Both the position numbers and the translations under genes were made by a program. Below are positions 5,583 through 10,502 of a DNA stretch of 10,502 bases, piece after piece (position 1 is the stretch's first letter; every line of letters starts with the position of its first letter). Source of the DNA: Ktedonobacteraceae bacterium (GTDB taxonomy: Bacteria > Chloroflexota > Ktedonobacteria > Ktedonobacterales > Ktedonobacteraceae); the NCBI GenBank assembly GCA_017354095.1, contig JAFMRP010000082.1, positions 1-10,502 of the forward strand, read 5' to 3'. The notes below the pieces were generated by a model that was not told the DNA's origin, ran no database searches, and worked only from the letters and a program-made list of their open reading frames with translations.

Positions 5583-7070
5583 CTATGCCTCAGGAGGCGT
5601 GCCCGTAAAGACAACCGGTGACCCCCTGAGCAACGACTTCGCTATGCCATGCTTCCACCCGGGATTGAAGACATAGAGGTAAAATGTGTGCTTGTCAAGC
5701 CTATACTTGCCGGGCAACTGCCAGCTGAAACCATGATCCCCACCATAACCGCTTTCCTGATTGGCATCGGCACTGGGCTGGTTGGCTTGTATTGTGCCAA
5801 TGAGCTTCCCACCCTTGCTGGCGGAACCATCAGCGTATACATAAACGGTCAGTGCCTGTAATGGAGCCTCTGGCGATAGCGCCCAGCCCGTTACCTTTCC
5901 ATCACTGCTGATACCATCCACCTGACCATACGATTTCGCCGACTTGCTACTAAGGTTTTTCGGCGCTCCACCAACTAACCGCCTGGGCCCACCATCAGGA
6001 TCTACAACATAAAGGTAAAAGGTGTGCTTGCCATCCGCGTAAAGCTCGGGCAGCAGCCAGCTAAATCCATGATTCCCACTATAGCCGGTGGTTTTATTGA
6101 TATCATCCCTGGAGCCGTTTGCCTGCAGCGTTGCGATCAATTTCCCGCCTTTGCTGATAAGACCATCAACGTACACTTGCACGGTGACTGCCTGCTCAGG
6201 ATGCCGCGGGGCCAGCGCCCAGCCCGTCAAAATGCCATTAGCGGAGGCGCTGTCCAGGTAGCCAGAAGGCAATCTGTATGTGGTTGAAATGCTTTTTGGC
6301 GAGCTACTAAGCTGCGGATTGGTACCACCATCAGGATTTACAATATACACATAAAAGGTGTGCTTCCCTTTGACATACTGCTCTAGCTTGGCCGGGATGT
6401 ACCAGCGGAAACCATGATCTCCAGCATAACCGGTGCTGGTATTGACGTCATTCCTGATCAGGTTGGCTTTGACTGTACCCAGCAATTTGCCTTTACCCGC
6501 CGGACCATTCACATATACACGCACACTGACCGCCTGCCCGGGATGTAGCGGGGCCAGCGCCCACCCTCTCACAACACCATCACCCGTAACACTCTCTAGC
6601 TTGCCTATAGGCTTTCTTTGCTGGATATTGACGCTGAGTGGCGATTTTTGCAATTGCGGATTGGTCATGCCCGCTTTCCAGTTAGGGGTGATAGCATACA
6701 CATAAAAGGTGTGCTTCCCTTTGACACTCGGGGGAACAGCCCACACAAAACCATGATCACCACTCACCTTCAGCGCCTTGTTGACGTCTGCCCTCGGCAG
6801 GTTGGCTTTGACCGCTCCCATGTACTTGCCCTTGCCAGCCGCTCCGTCCAGGTAGATATGCACGCTAATCGTCTGCGCTGGCAATGCCTTGGAAAGCGCC
6901 CACCCATAAAGCCTGCCATCACTCGTGATACCATCCAGCGTGCCTACAGGCGTCTTGCTCGCTGAAAAGATTGCCCCAACTTTTGTCAGGTCGAACCCCA
7001 GTGACCAGAATGCGACAACCAGTACCACAAGCATCATCAGAATACTGATGAAAAAAAGTCGCTTTTTCAT
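5583..7070 (-). CDS. Membrane-anchored surface protein with four tandem beta-sandwich-like repeats
   Basis: The 495-residue product begins MKKRLFFISILMMLVVLVVAF, a signal anchor or uncleaved signal peptide, and the rest is four repeats of about 105-114 residues (roughly 42-148, 155-261, 269-373 and 381-487). Each repeat has the same signatures in order: G.LD.....DG...GWAL (Trp57, 170, 284, 396), QA.SV.VYVDG, a GKGK/GGKL.G turn, ANL.R.DVN, GDHGF.W (His106, 219, 334, 446), LP, GKHTFY.YV.NPDGG and a final SP. This GWA...DV...HGF...GKHT pattern resembles tandem Ig-like modules on secreted proteins of other soil bacteria. No catalytic residues are evident. A structural or binding role at the cell surface is likely, partner unknown. 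The start is backed by GGAG about 10 nt upstream. It is divergent from the TetR gene and is followed by a hairpin and element B. Confidence 0.85.
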   Translation of the reverse strand: MKKRLFFISILMMLVVLVVAFWSLGFDLTKVGAIFSASKTPVGTLDGITSDGRLYGWALSKALPAQTISVHIYLDGAAGKGKYMGAVKANLPRADVNKALKVSGDHGFVWAVPPSVKGKHTFYVYAITPNWKAGMTNPQLQKSPLSVNIQQRKPIGKLESVTGDGVVRGWALAPLHPGQAVSVRVYVNGPAGKGKLLGTVKANLIRNDVNTSTGYAGDHGFRWYIPAKLEQYVKGKHTFYVYIVNPDGGTNPQLSSSPKSISTTYRLPSGYLDSASANGILTGWALAPRHPEQAVTVQVYVDGLISKGGKLIATLQANGSRDDINKTTGYSGNHGFSWLLPELYADGKHTFYLYVVDPDGGPRRLVGGAPKNLSSKSAKSYGQVDGISSDGKVTGWALSPEAPLQALTVYVYADGSASKGGKLIGTIQANQPSADANQESGYGGDHGFSWQLPGKYRLDKHTFYLYVFNPGWKHGIAKSLLRGSPVVFTGTPPEA

Positions 7071-7279
7071 AAGTCATTTTCTCCATACCAGTATCTATAA
7101 AAAACCTGTATCACACCATAATAGTAGTAATTGCTTGCACTTCGCTGTATAGTCTAAATTCTATATTAACTGCGTGAGGATTGGGATCCTTTGCTACTGC
7201 CCCGGCTCCCTATAATTAAAGTATATCTATTTTAACATATATATGCCATTTTTGTAACTTTTTCACCTTCTCTTCCCCC

Positions 7280-7308
7280 TTGACAATCCCACCTCCCTCG
7301 GCTATACT
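7280..7308 (+). promoter_or_regulatory. Near-consensus sigma70 promoter of the tetR-rph-like unit
   Basis: A perfect TTGACA (7280-7285) is followed by exactly 17 nt and then TATACT (7303-7308), five of six bases of the -10 consensus. Transcription should start near 7315, just ahead of the palindrome at 7327-7350, so a repressor bound there would block it. The strength of the boxes fits a promoter meant to be held down by a repressor. Confidence 0.8.
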
Positions 7309-7326
7309 CTGATCAGCTATACATAA

Positions 7327-7350
7327 TGACTGGATATTTGTATCCAGTCA
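7327..7350. promoter_or_regulatory. Probable TetR operator, perfect inverted repeat
   Basis: TGACTGGATA (7327-7336) and TATCCAGTCA (7341-7350) form perfect 10-bp arms around a 4-nt centre. It begins about 12 nt after the predicted start point and lies directly ahead of the TetR gene, a usual layout for TetR autoregulation. In the transcript it would also form a hairpin upstream of the ribosome binding site. Confidence 0.72.
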
Positions 7351-7379
7351 CAAATTCTATCAACTGGAAGAGATCAGCC

Positions 7380-8105
7380 TTGCCAGAACCATTGAACTCG
7401 GATCGCATGCCAGAGAAACAGGATATTAGCTCACGCATCCTCGATGCCACAGCCACTCTCCTGGTACGCTGGGGCTACTCCAAAATCACGATGGATGATA
7501 TCGCGAAACAGGCAGGCGTGGCGAAGGCGACCGTGTACCTGCGCTGGAAAACACGCGAAGCGCTCTTCGGCGCTCTGATGAAACGCGAACGCCTGGAGTG
7601 CGCGCAGGATATCAGACAGCGCATTACAACAGATCCCGCGGGCACGACACTGCGCGGCCTCCTCAAACATAGCGCGCTTGCACTGATGCAACGCCCGGTG
7701 CTGAAGGCTGCCTTGCTGCGCGATATGGAAATGCTCGGAAAGTGGGCACATCACGAGCGGAGCGGTGTGACCTACATGGAACGACTGGTCGGCTTCAAAA
7801 CCTACCTCGAAGTGCTGCGCGAACAACAACTGGTACGCGTGGATCTGAGCCTGCAAGCGCAGGTGTTTATGTTCTCGGCCATCTTTATGGGCTTTTTCCT
7901 CGTGGCTCCTCTGATGCCGGACGAATTTACGCCCTCTGACGAGGAGATGGCAGAACTGATGGCCGAGACGGTTCATCGCTCCCTTGAACCTGAACACGCT
8001 GCCTCTCCCGCGGCACTACAAACCGTCTCTCATACCTTTCAACAATACCTGGACCGTGTTCTGGAAATCATGCAAGAACAGTTCCAGCAAGAAATGAAGT
8101 CATGA
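7380..8105 (+). CDS. TetR-family transcriptional repressor
   Basis: The product is 241 residues if it starts at the TTG at 7380. The N-terminal DNA-binding domain is clear: ISSRILDATATLLVRWGYSK, then the helix-turn-helix ITMDDIAKQAGVAKATVYLR (about residues 36-55) and W-K-REALF, canonical for TetR. The helical C-terminal half (about 75-241) has no sequence signature I can tie to a ligand. Start choice: an in-frame ATG at 7326 lies only about 11 nt after the predicted transcription start, inside the operator and without a ribosome site. The TTG at 7380 has GGAAGAG (7366-7372) 7 nt upstream. The ATG at 7407 has only a weak site. The gene lies 19 nt before the Rph-like gene and probably forms one unit with it, so it most likely represses itself and that enzyme until the inducer binds. 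Confidence 0.92.
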   Translation: MPEPLNSDRMPEKQDISSRILDATATLLVRWGYSKITMDDIAKQAGVAKATVYLRWKTREALFGALMKRERLECAQDIRQRITTDPAGTTLRGLLKHSALALMQRPVLKAALLRDMEMLGKWAHHERSGVTYMERLVGFKTYLEVLREQQLVRVDLSLQAQVFMFSAIFMGFFLVAPLMPDEFTPSDEEMAELMAETVHRSLEPEHAASPAALQTVSHTFQQYLDRVLEIMQEQFQQEMKS

Positions 8106-8124
8106 CCCTTCAGGAGTGTTCGCA

Positions 8125-10502
8125 ATGCACAATGAATCACCTGCACCACTCGTTTTACCACTGGACGATACCTCCGCTACATTAGAACTGGTGGGCGGGA
8201 AAGGGGCTTCCCTGGCACGCCTGGCTGCTGCTGGTCTGCCTGTGCCCCCCGGCTTTCATGTCACTACCACTGCCTATCGCCTCTTTGTTACTGAGAATAA
8301 CCTGCAAGAGCAGATCCTGGCAACGCTCCCGGCTGTCGATGATCCCGTTCAATACGAAATGACATCAAAACAGATTGCCGGCCTGTTCGCTCAGGGGGCC
8401 ATGCCGGCTGCTATCGTTTCGGCGCTTCACGATGCCTATCAGCTTTTGGCGCCTGGCACACCTGTCCCTGTGGCTGTGCGCTCCTCGGCTACCGCTGAAG
8501 ACCTCCCCGAGATGTCGTTTGCCGGCCAGCAGGAGTCGTATCTCAATATGCACGGTGAATCAATGGTCCTCGATGCCATCAAACGCTGCTGGGCTTCGCT
8601 CTGGACCGCCCGGGCCATCGCTTACCGCGCGCGCCACCATATAGCTTCCCAGGATGTGAGCCTGGCAGTAGTGGTTCAGTCGCTCGTTCCCGCCGATGCG
8701 GCTGGCGTTCTTTTTACCGCCGATCCTCTGACTGGCGCTCGCGATCAGGTGACGATCAATGCGACCTGGGGACTGGGTGAGTCCCTCGTTAGCGGCCAGG
8801 TCACGCCCGATACCCTGATCGTTGATCGCAAGAACTGGACGATTATCCAGCAAGCAATCAATGAGAAAACGGTAATGACGGTTCGCTCTCCCGATGGCAC
8901 GCGCGAGGAACCTGTCCCAGAGGATCAGCGCACCCGTCCGGTGCTCAGCCCGGCGCAGGCCGCTGAACTTGCCCGCATCGGCGCCCGCATCGAGTTACTC
9001 TACGATCAGCCCATGGATGTCGAGTGGACGCTGCACGATGGCCGCTTCTTTATCGTCCAGGCTCGCCCAATCACTACTCTGCATGCTCAGAACCCCGCTC
9101 CCCAGGAGTGGAACGATAGCCTGGCAGGCGACTTCCTGTGGACCAGTGGCAATCTTGGCGAGGCGGTGCCCGATGTTATGACACCCTGCTCCTGGTCGCT
9201 CATACAAATCTTCATGGGCGGAGCTATGCCAATCACTTCCCTTCATGGTTATCCGCTGATCGGCAACATTGGTGGACGCTTCTATATGAATCTGAGCCTG
9301 CTCGCGACCGTAGGGGCGGCGTTTGGTATGAGCACCAGACGCTTCAATGAGCTGAATGAGACGGTGTTCGGACGCGTCCCCGACGGCGTGGAGACTCCGC
9401 TGATTCCCATCCCTCGCTGGCGCTTATTGCGCGAGATCCTGCCGGTGGCGATACGCCTCCAGATGCGCATCCGCGTCAATCTCAAGCGGCTGCCCGCGTT
9501 TTTAGAGACGGCGCAGTCGCGCTGTGAGCAGCTGCACGCCCAGATCCAGGCCACGACCAGCCCGGCTGCCTTGATCGCCCTCTGGCGCGATGATCTGGAG
9601 CCATTTTTCCACGAGTGCTGCCATATGCTGGAGGCTGGCGCCAGGAGGGATGGAGGCGCGCTGATGAGGGCCCGGCTCAAGGTAAGTAAACTGGTGGGTG
9701 AAGCGGATGCCAATGCGATCCTCTCAGGACAGAGCCAGCTGGAAAGCCTGGGACCACTGCTGAGCCTTTCACGATTGGCTCGCGGAGAAATCGACCGGGC
9801 GACCTTCGCGCGCCAGTACGGCCACCGCAGCTCGCACGAGTTCGAGATCTCTTTCCCGCGTCCTGCCGAGGATCCCGATTGGATCGAGCAGCAACTCGCC
9901 GGCCTGCGTGAGGCGCCCGCGGATGCAGATACCCTGCTCGCTCGCCAGAAAGAGGCGCAGGTGGCGGCGTGGCAACGCTTCCGGCAGCGCTATCCACGCA
10001 AGGTGACCGCAACGAGTCGCCAGATCGAGCGGGCGTCGGCGGCCTTTCGCGATCGCGAAGCTGCCCGTTCAGAGGTGATTCGCGTTTTCTGGGTGCTGCG
10101 CGCGTTTGTCTTGCGTGCCAGTGAACTCACAGGGAAGGAAAAAGACCTTTTCTTCCTGTCTATCGATGAGATCCTGGCCCTCCTTGGCGGCGATGACACA
10201 TCCTGTGCTGCCATCCCCGCCCGCCGCGCGGCCTATGAGCGCTACTGCGCGCTGCCCTCCTACCCGCGCTTGATCCGAGGACACTTCGATCCGTTCAAAT
10301 GGGCCGCGGACCCCCGGCGTAACAACAATGTGTTCGATGCGACAGGCAGCCAGGGCACGCCCATCGGCGACGCTATCACCGGCTTCGCGGGCTCTGCGGG
10401 CATCATCGAGGGCCGGGTACGGGTGATCTCTTCGCCCGAACAGGGCGGTCAACTCCAGCCCGGCGAAATCCTGGTGACGACAGTAACCAACATCGGCTGG
10501 AC
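8125..10502 (+). CDS. Rifampicin phosphotransferase-like PEP-utilising enzyme, partial (3' end cut)
   Basis: 792 codons are visible and the frame stays open at the edge. The layout follows rifampicin phosphotransferase (Rph): ATP-grasp domain, antibiotic-binding domain, swivelling His domain. In that family ATP gives AMP, phosphate and a phosphorylated substrate through a phospho-histidine. The ATP domain (1-320) has LVGGKGASLARL (Lys26), VRSSATAEDLPEMSFAGQQE (Arg119), AGVLFTADPLTG, WGLGESLVSGQVTPD, then MDVEW (Glu300) and FIVQARPITTL (Gln312, Arg314), in places that match Rph ATP-binding residues. The middle (about 330-750) has YGHRSSHEFEISFPRPAEDP and DLFFLSIDEI, typical of Rph-like proteins; PEP synthase would carry the His domain there. 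The His domain has begun (GSAGIIEGRVRVI, then LQPGEILVTT, TNIGW) and is cut about 30 residues before the expected catalytic His. AGGAG lies 8 nt before the ATG. It shares a unit with TetR. Rifamycin as substrate is unproven; an unusual PEP synthase-like function is the alternative. Confidence 0.88.
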   Translation, partial: MHNESPAPLVLPLDDTSATLELVGGKGASLARLAAAGLPVPPGFHVTTTAYRLFVTENNLQEQILATLPAVDDPVQYEMTSKQIAGLFAQGAMPAAIVSALHDAYQLLAPGTPVPVAVRSSATAEDLPEMSFAGQQESYLNMHGESMVLDAIKRCWASLWTARAIAYRARHHIASQDVSLAVVVQSLVPADAAGVLFTADPLTGARDQVTINATWGLGESLVSGQVTPDTLIVDRKNWTIIQQAINEKTVMTVRSPDGTREEPVPEDQRTRPVLSPAQAAELARIGARIELLYDQPMDVEWTLHDGRFFIVQARPITTLHAQNPAPQEWNDSLAGDFLWTSGNLGEAVPDVMTPCSWSLIQIFMGGAMPITSLHGYPLIGNIGGRFYMNLSLLATVGAAFGMSTRRFNELNETVFGRVPDGVETPLIPIPRWRLLREILPVAIRLQMRIRVNLKRLPAFLETAQSRCEQLHAQIQATTSPAALIALWRDDLEPFFHECCHMLEAGARRDGGALMRARLKVSKLVGEADANAILSGQSQLESLGPLLSLSRLARGEIDRATFARQYGHRSSHEFEISFPRPAEDPDWIEQQLAGLREAPADADTLLARQKEAQVAAWQRFRQRYPRKVTATSRQIERASAAFRDREAARSEVIRVFWVLRAFVLRASELTGKEKDLFFLSIDEILALLGGDDTSCAAIPARRAAYERYCALPSYPRLIRGHFDPFKWAADPRRNNNVFDATGSQGTPIGDAITGFAGSAGIIEGRVRVISSPEQGGQLQPGEILVTTVTNIGW

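Noticed and set aside
7431..7997. A 188-residue open frame on the minus strand inside the TetR gene
   Set aside because: It is antisense to a clear TetR coding frame, has His/Gln/Ala-rich composition without domain motifs, and no ribosome site; it is a shadow of codon bias.
8125..10502. The last gene as an ordinary phosphoenolpyruvate synthase (ppsA)
   Set aside because: PEP synthase has its phospho-histidine domain directly after the ATP-grasp domain. Here about 400 residues intervene and the His domain starts only near residue 755, as in Rph-like enzymes.

Overview
The window reads as about 10.5 kb of chromosome from a free-living, saprophytic bacterium with large intergenic regions. The gene types seen here (a Tat lipoprotein sugar-binding protein, membrane-anchored proteins with Pro/Thr linkers and lectin-like tails, a TetR gene paired with a rifampicin-phosphotransferase-like gene) together with mid-to-high GC would suit Chloroflexota of the Ktedonobacteria type. 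That placement is inference from gene style only; no rRNA or other marker is present.

Layout, left to right. (1) 1-360 (+): the C-terminal end of a DHA2-type MFS drug exporter that starts outside the window. (2) 361-512: a convergent gap holding one copy (A) of a structured repeat and a strong GC hairpin. (3) 513-1799 (-): a Tat-exported lipoprotein sugar-binding protein of an ABC importer, with no permease genes beside it. (4) 1988-3037 (-): a LacI/GalR-family repressor. Its upstream region (3038-3501) holds a sigma70-type promoter, two near-consensus LacI-type operators with an AGCGCT core, and two tandem hairpin repeats (C1, C2). (5) 3502-5244 (-): a membrane-anchored clan GH-A-like glycoside hydrolase with a Pro/Thr-rich linker and a C-terminal concanavalin-like domain. 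(6) 5245-5582: a gap with a second copy (B) of the structured repeat, flanked by a 12-bp direct repeat that also occurs inverted, and a perfect 11-bp hairpin. (7) 5583-7070 (-): a membrane-anchored protein made almost wholly of four tandem repeats of about 105-114 residues. (8) 7071-7379: a divergent regulatory region with a consensus promoter and a perfect palindrome for the next gene; its left part (7071-7279) is AT-rich and I see no confident element there. (9) 7380-8105 (+): a TetR-family repressor. (10) 8125 to the window end (+): a rifampicin-phosphotransferase-like (PPDK/PEP-synthase superfamily) enzyme, cut before its catalytic histidine.

How the genes may work together. The LacI regulator, sugar-binding protein and surface glycoside hydrolase form a plausible saccharide-sensing and uptake block, the operators beside the regulator suggesting autoregulation; the permeases must lie elsewhere. 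TetR and the Rph-like enzyme form a compact two-gene unit (19-nt gap) probably autoregulated by the palindrome and induced by the enzyme's substrate or a related compound. The MFS exporter at the left edge is a second possible antimicrobial-resistance gene but is not physically linked to the TetR unit.

The least ordinary content is non-coding. A family of intergenic repeats shares the core GGAAATGTARGGCC followed at once by a hairpin. There are two long forms (A and B, with a compensatory base-pair change that supports folding) and two short forms (C1 and C2, whose hairpin loop is flipped relative to the shared core). They lie near gene ends, and one supplies the stop codon of the MFS gene.
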